Shown one piece after another: positions 49,980-59,300 of a DNA stretch of 64,000 nt (the stretch's first letter is position 1; the number at the start of each line of letters is the position of its first letter). Both the position numbers and the translations under genes were made by a program. Below the pieces are notes generated by a model. The model had not been told where the DNA came from, searched no databases, and saw only the letters and a list, made by a program, of their open reading frames with translations. The DNA comes from Pedobacter foliorum. Lineage in GTDB: Bacteria; Bacteroidota; Bacteroidia; Sphingobacteriales; Sphingobacteriaceae. The stretch spans positions 434,001 to 498,000 of the forward strand of contig NZ_JABSNU010000004.1 of assembly GCF_013266735.1 (NCBI RefSeq), in the 5' to 3' direction.

Positions 49980-50438
49980 ATGGAAAAAGAACAGATTAAG
50001 GGCATCTCGGTTATAGGGATAACAGTTAGAACAAGTAATCAAAATGGTGAAGGGGCAAGAGATATTCCTGCGCTTTGGGGTAGATTTTATTCGGAAGATA
50101 TAGCCTCAAAAATCCCTAATAAAATTGGTAACGACCTTTATGGTGTATATACAGATTATGAGGGTGATTACATGAAACCTTACACCACTCTGGTTGGTTG
50201 TAGAGTGGATTCTCTTGAAGAGATTCCTGATGGAATGAGAGGACTGACTATTAAAGGAGGTGAATATCTTAAATTAACCGCTAAAGGTAATTTAATGAAT
50301 GGAGTGGTATATCAAGGTTGGGAGAGAATCTGGAATACTGACTTAAATAGATCCTATATTGCTGATTTTGAGGTGTACGGGGAAAAGGCCAAAAATCCGA
50401 TGGATGCTGAAGTGGGAATTTTTGTTGGAATAAGGTAA
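49980..50438 (+). CDS. GyrI-like/effector-binding domain protein
   Basis: 152 residues. The AraC-type effector-binding (GyrI-like) fold is suggested by ISVIGITVRTSNQNG, ALWGRFYSEDIASKI, YGVYTDYEGDYMKPYTTLVG and the end WERIWNTDLNRSYIADFEVY with its acidic residue. Stand-alone forms bind small hydrophobic or cationic compounds. Located immediately downstream of its probable WYL regulator. Confidence 0.85.
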   Translation: MEKEQIKGISVIGITVRTSNQNGEGARDIPALWGRFYSEDIASKIPNKIGNDLYGVYTDYEGDYMKPYTTLVGCRVDSLEEIPDGMRGLTIKGGEYLKLTAKGNLMNGVVYQGWERIWNTDLNRSYIADFEVYGEKAKNPMDAEVGIFVGIR

Positions 50439-50529
50439 CTAAGATATTATGGGTTGGATAGAAGTTTGGTAATAATCTTTTGTTAAATTTGATTTAACAC
50501 TTATATCTTATTCATAAATTCTTAGATAA

Positions 50530-52569
50530 ATGAAAATCAAAAAATCTTTTAGTATTCCATTGACTGCCTGTTCTTTGCTGTTGATGGCATCCTGTAATAG
50601 TTCGGAGCCGAAGCAAGAACTGCATTCAGGTATCATCCTGAAAAATATGGATACTACGGTAACTCCTGGAAACAATTTTACAGCTTATGTGAATGGTACC
50701 TGGATGAAAAACACCAAAATTCCTTCGGATAAGGCGTCTTATGGAGTAGGTGCTATGGTGAATGATAAGGCACAAGAAGACGTAAAGGCGATAATTGAGA
50801 ATGCTGCAAAGGGAAATCCTGCAGAAGGTTCAGATGAGCAGAAAATAGGCGATTTTTATGAGTCTTATATGAACATGAAAGTTCGTGACTCTATAGGACT
50901 AGCACCTTTAAATGTTGAGTTTAAAAAGATTGATGCGATAGCTTCAGGAAAAGATCTTGCTGCATATTTTGCATATGCTAATAAGGTAGGGTACATGATT
51001 CCCTTCAATGTAACTGTTGCTGAGGATTTGAAAGATCCAAGAAAATATATGCTTTTTACCTGGCAGGGTGGACTTGGTTTACCTGATCGTGAGTATTATT
51101 CGTTAACAGACGCAAAATCTGCTGACATCCGTACTAAGTATGTAGCACATATAGAGAAAATGCTGACTCTTGCCGGTGTTCCTGATGCGAAAGCTAAATC
51201 TGCTCAGATAATGGCTCTTGAAACGCAGATTGCTTCTAAGCAGATGAAAAAGGAAGAGACTAGAAATATGGCTGGGCTTTATAATAGCTATCCAATTAAA
51301 AATTTGAATACGCTAATGCCTGACTTTGATTGGAACACATTGCTTGTTGAGGCAGGGGTTAAGAATCATGATACTTTAATTGTTTCTCAGGTGGCATATA
51401 CTAAGGATCTAAACGCCATTTTGAAAAATACTCCGCTTGATACCTGGAAGAATTACCTTAAATGGAGTGCGGTTACAAGTTCAGCAACTTCATTAAATAC
51501 TGCGCTTGATCAGGAAAATTTCAATTTCTACGCTAAAACTTTAAACGGTGTTAAGGAGCAGAAGCCGCAATGGCGCAGGGCTGTTAATGTAGTTAATGAC
51601 AATTTGGGAGAAGTAGTGGGGAAATTGTATGTTGAAAAGCATTTCCCACCTGCAGCTAAGGAGCGTATGTTGAAACTTGTAGGCAATTTATTGAAAGCTT
51701 ATGAAGTGAGTATTAAAGAACTTGATTGGATGGGTGCTGAAACTAAAAAGCAAGCACTTGACAAAATAAGTAAGTTCACTCCAAAAATTGGATATCCTGA
51801 TAAATGGAGAGACTATAGCAAACTTAAAATTGTAAAGAACGATTTGTTTGGCAATGAAAAAAGATCAACCGAATTTGAATATAATCGCACTTTTAATAAG
51901 TTAGGCAAGCCTGTTGATCGTACAGAGTGGGGCATGACACCACAAACGGTTAATGCCTACTATAATCCAAGTATGAACGAGATTGTGTTCCCTGCTGCTA
52001 TACTTCAACCGCCATTTTTTGATATGACGGCTGATGATGCTGTAAATTATGGTGGTATTGGTGCTGTAATTGGCCATGAAATAGGTCATGGTTTTGATGA
52101 TCAGGGCAGTACTTTTGATGGCACAGGTGCTATGCGTAACTGGTGGACAGCCAAAGATCAAAGTGAATTTAAAAAGAGAACGAATGCTTTAAAGGCCCAA
52201 TACAGTGAGTTTAAGGTTTTTCCTGACCTTAATGTAAATGGTGATTTTACTCTTGGGGAAAATATTGGTGACCTTGGTGGATTGAGCATTGCATTAAAGG
52301 CTTATAAAGCAAGCTTAAATGGTAAGCCTGCACCCGTTATGGATGGATTTACCGGTGAGCAAAGGGTGTTACTTGGATGGGCCCAGGTGTGGTTAAATAA
52401 ATCTACAGACGAGGCATTGAGAAATCAAGTAAGTACAGACCCTCATTCGCCTGCTAAGTTTAGGGTTAATGGTGTGGTTAGAAACATACCTGAGTTTTAT
52501 ACTGCCTTTAAGGTAAAACCAACAGATTCTTTGTATTTAGCTCCAGAGAAAAGAGTTAAGATCTGGTAG
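50530..52569 (+). CDS. M13 family metallopeptidase (PepO/neprilysin-like) lipoprotein
   Basis: 679 residues. Lipobox MASC (Cys about 22). Zinc motif VIGHEIGHGFDDQG with His516, Glu517 and His520, and third ligand in ENIGDLGGLSIAL, both characteristic of M13. The N-terminal peptidase_M13_N region starts with DTTVTPGNNFTAYVNGTWMK. Cleaves oligopeptides outside the cytoplasm, attached to a membrane. The C-terminus ends YLAPEKRVKIW, a conserved M13 ending. Monocistronic with a terminator. Confidence 0.93.
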   Translation: MKIKKSFSIPLTACSLLLMASCNSSEPKQELHSGIILKNMDTTVTPGNNFTAYVNGTWMKNTKIPSDKASYGVGAMVNDKAQEDVKAIIENAAKGNPAEGSDEQKIGDFYESYMNMKVRDSIGLAPLNVEFKKIDAIASGKDLAAYFAYANKVGYMIPFNVTVAEDLKDPRKYMLFTWQGGLGLPDREYYSLTDAKSADIRTKYVAHIEKMLTLAGVPDAKAKSAQIMALETQIASKQMKKEETRNMAGLYNSYPIKNLNTLMPDFDWNTLLVEAGVKNHDTLIVSQVAYTKDLNAILKNTPLDTWKNYLKWSAVTSSATSLNTALDQENFNFYAKTLNGVKEQKPQWRRAVNVVNDNLGEVVGKLYVEKHFPPAAKERMLKLVGNLLKAYEVSIKELDWMGAETKKQALDKISKFTPKIGYPDKWRDYSKLKIVKNDLFGNEKRSTEFEYNRTFNKLGKPVDRTEWGMTPQTVNAYYNPSMNEIVFPAAILQPPFFDMTADDAVNYGGIGAVIGHEIGHGFDDQGSTFDGTGAMRNWWTAKDQSEFKKRTNALKAQYSEFKVFPDLNVNGDFTLGENIGDLGGLSIALKAYKASLNGKPAPVMDGFTGEQRVLLGWAQVWLNKSTDEALRNQVSTDPHSPAKFRVNGVVRNIPEFYTAFKVKPTDSLYLAPEKRVKIW

Positions 52570-52596
52570 GTATTTAATCCAGACTGACAAAATAAG

Positions 52597-52630
52597 AAAA
52601 GGTCGTATCACGTTAATGATACGACCTTTT
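52597..52630 (+). terminator. Terminator after M13 peptidase gene
   Basis: AAAAGGTCGTATCA, loop CGTTAA, TGATACGACCTTTT. Perfect 14-bp stem. Confidence 0.85.
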
Positions 52631-52673
52631 CATTGTAATTGAGTTGCTGTTAATGTTAGATTAATAAAGTTCT

Positions 52674-53102
52674 TTAACTACTGATATAACTCTCTAGTTG
52701 AGATATAGTTTGTTTCTGGTCAGCAATGATGAATTTAACAACATCACCAATAGAAACCATCCCGAGTACCTGGCTGTCCAGCATTACCGGTAGATGTCTG
52801 ATATGTTTGTCTGTCATGATCTGCATGCATAGGTCTATACTATCGGTAGGTAGTACTGTGATTGGATGAGCAGTCATAACCTCCCCAATTGGAGTTCCTG
52901 CAGATGATTTTCCATAGAGGATGATCTTGCGGGCATAATCTCTTTCTGTAAATATACCTTGTAATTTTTGACCTTCAAGAATAAGCAATGCACTTACATT
53001 CTTTTCCATCATCAATTGAAGCGCCTCTAAAACAGATGAATTTTCTGTAACTGAGAAAATTTGTACAGGTTTCGTATTAAGTATTTGTTGTACTGTTTTC
53101 AT
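52674..53102 (-). CDS. Two-CBS-domain protein
   Basis: 142 residues. Two CBS domains: first about 8-65 (LEALQLMMEKNVSALLI, GIFTERDYARKII), second about 73-130 (PIGEVMTAHPITVLPTDSID, IRHLPVMLDSQVLGMVSIGD). Similar stand-alone proteins bind AMP, NAD or S-adenosyl compounds and act as energy or redox sensors. Cytoplasmic; partner unknown. Confidence 0.87.
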   Translation of the reverse strand: MKTVQQILNTKPVQIFSVTENSSVLEALQLMMEKNVSALLILEGQKLQGIFTERDYARKIILYGKSSAGTPIGEVMTAHPITVLPTDSIDLCMQIMTDKHIRHLPVMLDSQVLGMVSIGDVVKFIIADQKQTISQLESYISS

Positions 53103-53173
53103 AAGCGATTAAGAATTAGCTATTTAAATTTAACTAAAAAAAACTAAACCACCATTATCTTGTACAAAAAAAA

Positions 53174-54685
53174 TTATTTCATCAGAGGCAATATTTCTTC
53201 TACGTATTTTCTGTCGTTTGCTAATCTTGGAACCTTATGTTGTCCTCCAAGTTTGCCTTTCGATTTAAGCCAGTTGTAGAAAGTATTGTTGGGTGCATTA
53301 TGTACTGTTGGGCGTCGCAATGCCATATCTTTAAACCTTTTGGCATCATAATCAGAATTAACCTCCCTTAAAGTTTGGTCCAAAACATCTACAAAATGTT
53401 CAAAATCATTAGGCTGTTGATCAAATTCAATGATCCATTCATGACCTCCTACTTCTTCTCCTTTAAAGTAAATAGGGCAGGCGGTATAGTCTTTAAAAAC
53501 TGCTCCTGTGGCATCGCAGGCTTTGCATATTGCTTGCTCAGCATTGTCGATAATAACCTCTTCACCAAAGGCATTTATGAAATGTTTTGTTCTTCCTGTT
53601 ATTTTTATTCTGTATGGGGATAGGCTTGTAAATTGAACAGTATCTCCAATCATGTATCGCCAAAGACCGCCATTTGTAGAAATAATAATAGCGTAGTTTT
53701 TATTTAGCTCTACCTGTTCAAGTGTTAATGTATCTGGATTTTCATCATCTAGCTTTTCGATTGGCAAAAACTCATAGTAAATACCATAATCAAGCATCAG
53801 TAAAAGTTCGTCGGAATTCACTTCATCCTGGATGCCAAAAAAACCTTCAGAAGCATTATAGGTTTCCAGATAATACATATAATCACAAGGAATCAGTTCT
53901 TTGAACTGCTCTCTGTAGGGTTTGAAATTTACGGCACCATGAATGTAAAGCTCCAGGTTTGGCCAAACCTCCAATAAATTAGATTTGCCGGTAATTTCTA
54001 AAACCTTTTTAGCTAAAACTATTGTCCATGTTGGCACTCCTGCAATGTTTGTTACGTTTTCTTTAATGGTGGCCATAGCCATTTTCTCCATTTTCTCTTC
54101 GTAATTATCCATTAAAGCAATGGAGATATTTGGTGTGCGGTAATATTCTGCCCACATTGGCAGGTTTTTAATCAGTACTGCCGAAAGATCTCCGTAGAAA
54201 GAGTCTTCGTTAAGCTGATTTATTTGATGGCTTCCACCTAAAACAAGCCCTTTCCCCGTTAAGATCTGGTTTTCGGGTCTGTTATTGCAAAATATGGAAA
54301 GTAGGTCTTTACCTCCTTTAAAATGGCATTCTTGTAGAGATTCCTCTGATACCGGAATAAACTTACTTCTGTCGCTAGTAGTACCTGATGATTTGGCAAA
54401 CCATTTAATTTCCGAAGGCCAGAGAATGTTTTGTTCTCCTTTAAGCATCCTTTCTATATATGGCTTTAAAGTGTCGTAATTCTGTATAGGAACACGCTCT
54501 TTGAATTGTCTCGGGGTTTCAATAGTACGGTAATCATATTTTTCTCCCCATTCAGTATCTTCAGCACTTGAGATTAGTTTGTGGAACCATTCCTCTTGTA
54601 CATCATGTGGGTACTTCATAAAAAGCTCTATCTGGTGAACGCGCTTTTTCATATACCAGGTAAAAATTGAATTTACAATTGCCAT
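53174..54685 (-). CDS. GH3 auxin-responsive promoter family protein
   Basis: 503 residues of the GH3 acyl-adenylate-forming fold. WFAKSSGTTSDRSKFIPVSE (about 108-127) is the ATP/AMP-binding loop and matches the SSGTTxxxxKxIP signature. A second block, AIIISTNGGLWRYMIGDTVQF, is the GDxx AMP-binding region. Plant GH3 proteins conjugate amino acids to carboxylic-acid hormones; the reaction of the bacterial protein is unknown. It lies 20 bp after lptB on the same strand, so it is probably in the recJ-lptB-GH3 transcript. Confidence 0.85.
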   Translation of the reverse strand: MAIVNSIFTWYMKKRVHQIELFMKYPHDVQEEWFHKLISSAEDTEWGEKYDYRTIETPRQFKERVPIQNYDTLKPYIERMLKGEQNILWPSEIKWFAKSSGTTSDRSKFIPVSEESLQECHFKGGKDLLSIFCNNRPENQILTGKGLVLGGSHQINQLNEDSFYGDLSAVLIKNLPMWAEYYRTPNISIALMDNYEEKMEKMAMATIKENVTNIAGVPTWTIVLAKKVLEITGKSNLLEVWPNLELYIHGAVNFKPYREQFKELIPCDYMYYLETYNASEGFFGIQDEVNSDELLLMLDYGIYYEFLPIEKLDDENPDTLTLEQVELNKNYAIIISTNGGLWRYMIGDTVQFTSLSPYRIKITGRTKHFINAFGEEVIIDNAEQAICKACDATGAVFKDYTACPIYFKGEEVGGHEWIIEFDQQPNDFEHFVDVLDQTLREVNSDYDAKRFKDMALRRPTVHNAPNNTFYNWLKSKGKLGGQHKVPRLANDRKYVEEILPLMK

Positions 54686-54705
54686 GCTTTTGTTTAAGTA
54701 GTGAA

Positions 54706-55440
54706 TTATAAGTTTTTACTTCGTAATACGAAATTGGAGCCTAAATATACTCTTCTTACCATTTCATTGGCAGCAAGTACTTCCGGGGTACCAGATTCAA
54801 GAATCTTTCCTTCAAACAGTAAGTATGCTCTGTCAGTGATCGATAAAGTTTCTTGTACATTATGGTCGGTAATTAGAATGCCGATATTTTTTTGTTTTAG
54901 TTTAGCTACGATAGATTGAATTTCTTCAACGGCAATTGGATCTACTCCTGCAAATGGTTCATCTAATAAAATGAAGTTTGGACTAGCTGCAAGCGCTCTG
55001 GCAATTTCAGTCCTTCTACGTTCTCCTCCTGAAAGCAGGTCGCCACGGTTCTTGCGTACCTTGTGTAAGCTAAACTCGTTAATCAACTCTTCCAGTTGTT
55101 CATGGCGTTCTTCTTTGCTCATTTTAGTCATCTCTAAAATGGCCATGATATTATCCTCAACAGAAAGTTTTCTGAAAACTGAAGCCTCTTGAGCCAGATA
55201 TCCAATACCTTTTTGAGCTCTTCGGTACATCGGATCACTAGTAATGTCCTCGTCGTCTAAATATATTGTTCCTTCATTTGGTTTTATTAAACCTACAATC
55301 ATATAGAAGGATGTTGTTTTTCCAGCCCCATTAGGGCCTAATAAACCAACAATTTCACCTTGGCTAACACTAAATGAAACATCATTAACAACAGTACGTT
55401 GTTTATATTTTTTTATCAGATTTTCAGCTCTTAATATCAT
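54706..55440 (-). CDS. lptB: LPS export ABC transporter ATP-binding protein
   Basis: 244 residues. Walker [10 protein letters not shown] (35-43), Q-loop region [12 protein letters not shown], signature [15 protein letters not shown], Walker [14 protein letters not shown], switch His in ITDHNVQE. This arrangement and the length fit LptB, which with LptF/LptG extracts lipopolysaccharide from the inner membrane. Ten bp after recJ. LptF/G and LptC are not in the window. Confidence 0.9.
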   Translation of the reverse strand: MILRAENLIKKYKQRTVVNDVSFSVSQGEIVGLLGPNGAGKTTSFYMIVGLIKPNEGTIYLDDEDITSDPMYRRAQKGIGYLAQEASVFRKLSVEDNIMAILEMTKMSKEERHEQLEELINEFSLHKVRKNRGDLLSGGERRRTEIARALAASPNFILLDEPFAGVDPIAVEEIQSIVAKLKQKNIGILITDHNVQETLSITDRAYLLFEGKILESGTPEVLAANEMVRRVYLGSNFVLRSKNL

Positions 55441-55449
55441 CTAAGTTTA

Positions 55450-57153
55450 TTAGTTATCAATTTCTATCGCTTTAATGTTTAGTTGCAAGCGCCGTTGATC
55501 TTTCCATATATTTTCTTCTACTGTATAACATACAGAGAAGGGGCGGTTTGGTTGCAGCAGCGACTCGTACTCTGCTAACCCAAATCCAATGCTTTCAAAA
55601 ATAGTGGAATTTTGTTGTTTTAAATTTAATTTTAAATGTTTTATACCTACAACGTAAGGTTTTCCTGTAATATATACGTTATGTGAAACAAAAACAGGAG
55701 CCATATTCAGTGGACCAAATGGAGCCATTTGTGCTACAATTCGTTGAAATTTACCGTCTATTTGTCTGAAATTGATCTCTGTATCTATATTAATTTCAGG
55801 ACTTAACAAGTCATCTGTAATGGTTGATGCTACTATCTTTTCAAAACGATCAGAAAACAGGTTAATGTTTTCAGGCTTTATTGTTAGTCCGGCAGCAAAT
55901 TTATGTCCCCCAAACTGAACCAATAGATCTTCACAACCAAGCAGTGCCTCATACAAATCGAATCCTGCAACGGATCGGGCAGAGCCGGTAAGTAATCCAT
56001 TAGAAGCTGTCAGTACAACTGTTGGGCGATAGTATTTCTCAATTAGTCTTGAAGCAACAATACCAATTACACCCTTATTCCAATTTTCATGATATACTAC
56101 TGTTGTCCTTTTATTTACTAGAATTTCACATTCTTCAATCAAGGCAAGCGCCTCGGCAGTAATGTTCTGATCAGAGGTTTTGCGCTCCGTGTTTTGAAGA
56201 TTGATGAATAAACTCTGCTCCTGAGCAAGTGAATTTTCAGTGCATAGCAGCATTTTAACAGCCTCTGATGCATGATCCATTCTTCCCGCAGCATTAATAC
56301 GGGGGGCTAATGTGAAAACTACATCTGTCAGCGTGTAGTCCTTATTCTTGCCCGAAATTTCCATTAATGCCTTTAATCCAATGCACGGCTTTGTGTTTAA
56401 TTTGATTAACCCATGGTATGCGAGGATTCTGTTTTCATCAATTACAGGGACAATGTCTGCCGCGATACTAACCATTACGAGGTCAATATATTGCTCATAT
56501 CTTTCTGCAGGTAGTTGATGTGTTAGGCAATAAGCCTGCGCTAATTTAAAGCCAATTCCACAACCAGCTAATTCTTTAAAGGGATAGGGGCAGTCATTGC
56601 GTTTTGGATCTAGTATTGCAATTGCTGCTGGTAGTTCTTCACCAGGCAAATGATGATCACAAATAATGAAATCTATACTTAAGGTATTTGCATAAGCAAT
56701 TTTGTCATTAGACTTTATTCCACAGTCAAGAGCGATGATTAAAGTAAAACCATGTTTTGCTGCATAATCAATCCCTGCCGTCGAAATGCCATAACCTTCC
56801 TTATGTCTGTCAGGAATATAATATTCAATATCAGATGTAAATTGACTAAAGAAACTAAATGCAAGGGCAACAGATGTTGTGCCATCTACATCGTAATCTC
56901 CATATATTAATATTTTTTCACCTTTAGCAAGAGCTGTGTCAATTCGTTCAATGGCTTTATCCATGTCCTTCATTAAAAAAGGATCATGTAAAAAAGACAT
57001 CTGCGGTCTAAAAAAATCTCGTGCGATGTCAAAGGAAGAAACGCCTCTTTGAATTAATACTTGTGCTAAGCTGTTATCTATATTTAATTGTTGTGCAAGC
57101 AAATCTGTCGTTTCTGTATTGCCCTTTACGGCTTGCACCCATCTTTTTTTCAT
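55450..57153 (-). CDS. recJ: Single-stranded-DNA-specific exonuclease
   Basis: 567 residues, usual RecJ length. DHH-family motifs: ILIYGDYDVDGTTS (motif I), LIIALDCGIKSNDK (motif II), FIICDHHLPGEELP (motif III, DHH), then PRINAAGRMDHA and the DHHA1 domain with LVQFGGHKFAAGLTI. The C-terminal OB-like domain is present. Degrades single strands 5' to 3' in recombination and mismatch repair. First gene of the recJ-lptB-GH3 group. Confidence 0.95.
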   Translation of the reverse strand: MKKRWVQAVKGNTETTDLLAQQLNIDNSLAQVLIQRGVSSFDIARDFFRPQMSFLHDPFLMKDMDKAIERIDTALAKGEKILIYGDYDVDGTTSVALAFSFFSQFTSDIEYYIPDRHKEGYGISTAGIDYAAKHGFTLIIALDCGIKSNDKIAYANTLSIDFIICDHHLPGEELPAAIAILDPKRNDCPYPFKELAGCGIGFKLAQAYCLTHQLPAERYEQYIDLVMVSIAADIVPVIDENRILAYHGLIKLNTKPCIGLKALMEISGKNKDYTLTDVVFTLAPRINAAGRMDHASEAVKMLLCTENSLAQEQSLFINLQNTERKTSDQNITAEALALIEECEILVNKRTTVVYHENWNKGVIGIVASRLIEKYYRPTVVLTASNGLLTGSARSVAGFDLYEALLGCEDLLVQFGGHKFAAGLTIKPENINLFSDRFEKIVASTITDDLLSPEINIDTEINFRQIDGKFQRIVAQMAPFGPLNMAPVFVSHNVYITGKPYVVGIKHLKLNLKQQNSTIFESIGFGLAEYESLLQPNRPFSVCYTVEENIWKDQRRLQLNIKAIEIDN

Positions 57154-57239
57154 CTAATACCTGTCTTCTTTTTTTCTAGAAAGCTTGCCTGAACTTCTGT
57201 TTATTTTATTGCCAGAGTGTTAACTTCATTGAGGTTCCC

Positions 57240-57247
57240 TATCTTTG
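57240..57247 (+). promoter_or_regulatory. Putative -7 element before MBL hydrolase (TATCTTTG)
   Basis: TATCTTTG fits TAnnTTTG. It lies 53 bp before the TTG start at 57301 in the 147-bp divergent gap with recJ. No convincing -33 element at the normal distance. Confidence 0.35.
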
Positions 57248-57300
57248 CAATGATATTGTGGTAAATATATCATTTAATTTTCTTACTAATAACTACGCCA

Positions 57301-58068
57301 TTGCAAGTTTTCACTTTATACGAAGGATCTTATTCTGTTGACGCGACCAAAAAATTTATACCTTTTAATGCGGAAAAGGATAATCCTAAAGATCGCCCCG
57401 CTTCTCTTTTTATTCATGTACAGCCATTTTTGGTTAAGTTAAAAGATAGCCTTGTTTTGTTTGATACAGGTTTAGGATATAGTGATGAAGATGGTCAGCT
57501 GATTTTACATAATAACATTAGAAAAGCTGGCTTTGATCCAGATGATGTAGATATGGTTTTGATGTCTCATTTGCATTTTGACCATTCTGGTGGTATGATC
57601 CATAATAAGAAGGACGGTACTGTGGAGTTGAGCTTTCCGCATGCAACTTATGTTATTCAGCATGGAGAATGGGAAAGTGCTTTTACAAATACTTCATCAT
57701 CTTATAAAACGGAAATATTTGAATTCTTACAACGTAATGCTCAGCTAAAGTTTGTTGAAAACTCAGGGCAGCTAACTGATGAGATCAGTTATGAATTAAC
57801 TGGGGCGCACTGCCCATTTCATCAGGTATTTTTGTTGAGTGACGGTGTAGATAAAGTGTTTTTTGGGGGTGACGTTTTACCGGAACCAGAGGAACTGCTA
57901 AGAAGGTTTATTGCCAAGTATGACTTTGATGGAAGAAAGGCAATGGAGCTAAGAGAGGAATTTGGAAAGAAAGCTGCTGAACAAAATTGGAACTGTTTAT
58001 TTTATCATGCAAAGAGTAAGGCTACAGGCCATATCACGTATACGGAAGGACAGTTTAAAATAAGCTAA
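57301..58068 (+). CDS. Metallo-beta-lactamase fold hydrolase
   Basis: 255 residues beginning with TTG at 57301 (MQVFTLYEGSYSVDATKKF); no in-frame ATG lies near. The zinc motif SHLHFDHSGG (HxHxDH) is followed by QHGEWESA, His in GAHCPFHQ and Asp in FGGDVLPEP, all ligand blocks of the MBL superfamily. The AHL-lactonase/lactone hydrolase-like group has a similar YEGSYSVD start. Substrate not determined. Its end overlaps the response regulator's end by 4 bp. Confidence 0.88.
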   Translation: MQVFTLYEGSYSVDATKKFIPFNAEKDNPKDRPASLFIHVQPFLVKLKDSLVLFDTGLGYSDEDGQLILHNNIRKAGFDPDDVDMVLMSHLHFDHSGGMIHNKKDGTVELSFPHATYVIQHGEWESAFTNTSSSYKTEIFEFLQRNAQLKFVENSGQLTDEISYELTGAHCPFHQVFLLSDGVDKVFFGGDVLPEPEELLRRFIAKYDFDGRKAMELREEFGKKAAEQNWNCLFYHAKSKATGHITYTEGQFKIS

Positions 58069-58469
58069 GGAGTAACTAACTGTAAGAGTTCTTTAAGCCT
58101 TTCGATGGTTAATGGTTTAGAAATAAATCCATTAACAGATTTGAAAGTCTTAGCTTTTTCGATGTCATACTCGTAAACAGAAGAGGAAAGCATATATAGA
58201 TAAATATCAGGCTTTAGTACGTTCAGTTTTTCATAGGCTTCAAGAAACTCCCAGCCATTTAGCACAGGCATGTTAATGTCTACCAGAATGACGTGTGGAA
58301 AAATGTCCACATTGTGGGTTATACTGGACAAATAATCTACAGCTAATTGCCCGTTGCTCTTCGAAATCATATCTACTTCGTACCCCGTTTTCTCTATCAC
58401 TTTTTTTATGATAAATATATTGATGTCATCATCATCAATAACAAGCATATTGATTTTAGAGTTTGTCAT
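58065..58469 (-). CDS. Single-domain response regulator (REC)
   Basis: 134 residues: one receiver domain. Acidic pocket Asp12-Asp14, phosphoacceptor Asp64 in VILVDINMPVLNGWEF, conserved Ser in MLSSSVYE and Lys118 in FISKPL. No output domain, so it acts through protein contact. No histidine kinase is adjacent; it may receive phosphate from a hybrid or orphan kinase elsewhere. Confidence 0.9.
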   Translation of the reverse strand: MTNSKINMLVIDDDDINIFIIKKVIEKTGYEVDMISKSNGQLAVDYLSSITHNVDIFPHVILVDINMPVLNGWEFLEAYEKLNVLKPDIYLYMLSSSVYEYDIEKAKTFKSVNGFISKPLTIERLKELLQLVTP

Positions 58470-58550
58470 AAAATTTAGTACAGAAGAGAAAATGTTAATC
58501 CCAAAAGTAAAACATTTTTAGATGTTTTAACAGATATAAATATGAATGCA

Positions 58551-58584
58551 AAAAAAAAGCCATTAAATGAATAATGGCTTTTTT
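58551..58584. terminator. Terminator after YceI gene
   Basis: AAAAAAGCCATT, loop, AATGGCTTTTTT. It lies just left of the YceI stop, so it ends minus-strand transcription. Confidence 0.75.
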
Positions 58585-58593
58585 ATTTATATT

Positions 58594-59187
58594 TTATTTT
58601 TTAGCTACCAGTTTGATTGCCAGTTCAAAATCGTCATAGATCATTTTGTCGCCAACATCAGGGAAAATACCCTTTGATCTGAACTTAATGCCAAATTTAG
58701 TTCTGTCGACAAGAACTTTCTCAGCGGTAGCTGTTACTGTTCCATCAGCATTCCAAGCGATAGTTGCAGGGAATGTAATAGAGTTTGTAATGCCTTTAAT
58801 AGTAAGGTCTCCAGTTACATTTGCAGTATTCGCTCCTGTATTAGCAATTTTTTTAATTACAAAAGCAGAGGTAGCAAATTTATCAACTCCGAAAAAGTCA
58901 TCAGCTTTTAAATGCCCTTCTAACTTCTCACTTTTGTCAGCATCCTTAATTGTTGCCATGTTGATAATGAAGTTGCCACCAGCAAGTTTTTTATCATTGA
59001 AAACTAAACTTCCTGACTGAAGATCAATAGTTCCATTGTGACTGCCAGTTAGTTTTTTACCTACCCATGTTAATGATGATTTTTCAGTGTCAACTTTATA
59101 GGTGGTAGGTTTAAATACGGGCGCAATAAATGCCGAAGAGACAAATACTATTAGAAGTAATGCCAGGGAAGTGATTTTTAATTTCAT
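58594..59187 (-). CDS. YceI family periplasmic lipid-binding-like protein
   Basis: 197 residues. Signal peptide about 1-20 (ALLLIVFVSSAFIA). The YceI lipocalin-like barrel has TYKVDTEKSSLTWVGKKLTG at its start, DDFFGVDKFATSAFVIKKI, TGDLTIKGITNSITFP and the end VLVDRTKFGIKFRS, DDFELAIKLVAKK. Relatives bind isoprenoid lipids in the periplasm. Ligand not known here. Confidence 0.9.
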   Translation of the reverse strand: MKLKITSLALLLIVFVSSAFIAPVFKPTTYKVDTEKSSLTWVGKKLTGSHNGTIDLQSGSLVFNDKKLAGGNFIINMATIKDADKSEKLEGHLKADDFFGVDKFATSAFVIKKIANTGANTANVTGDLTIKGITNSITFPATIAWNADGTVTATAEKVLVDRTKFGIKFRSKGIFPDVGDKMIYDDFELAIKLVAKK

Positions 59188-59300
59188 TGTCTTTTAGTTT
59201 AATTTTTAATGCTAAGATCTGTCTTAGCCTTTTGATACATTTTATAAAACAAATGTATCAAAAGGTTTAACTGCTTGAATTGACCTATGATAAGTTTTTT

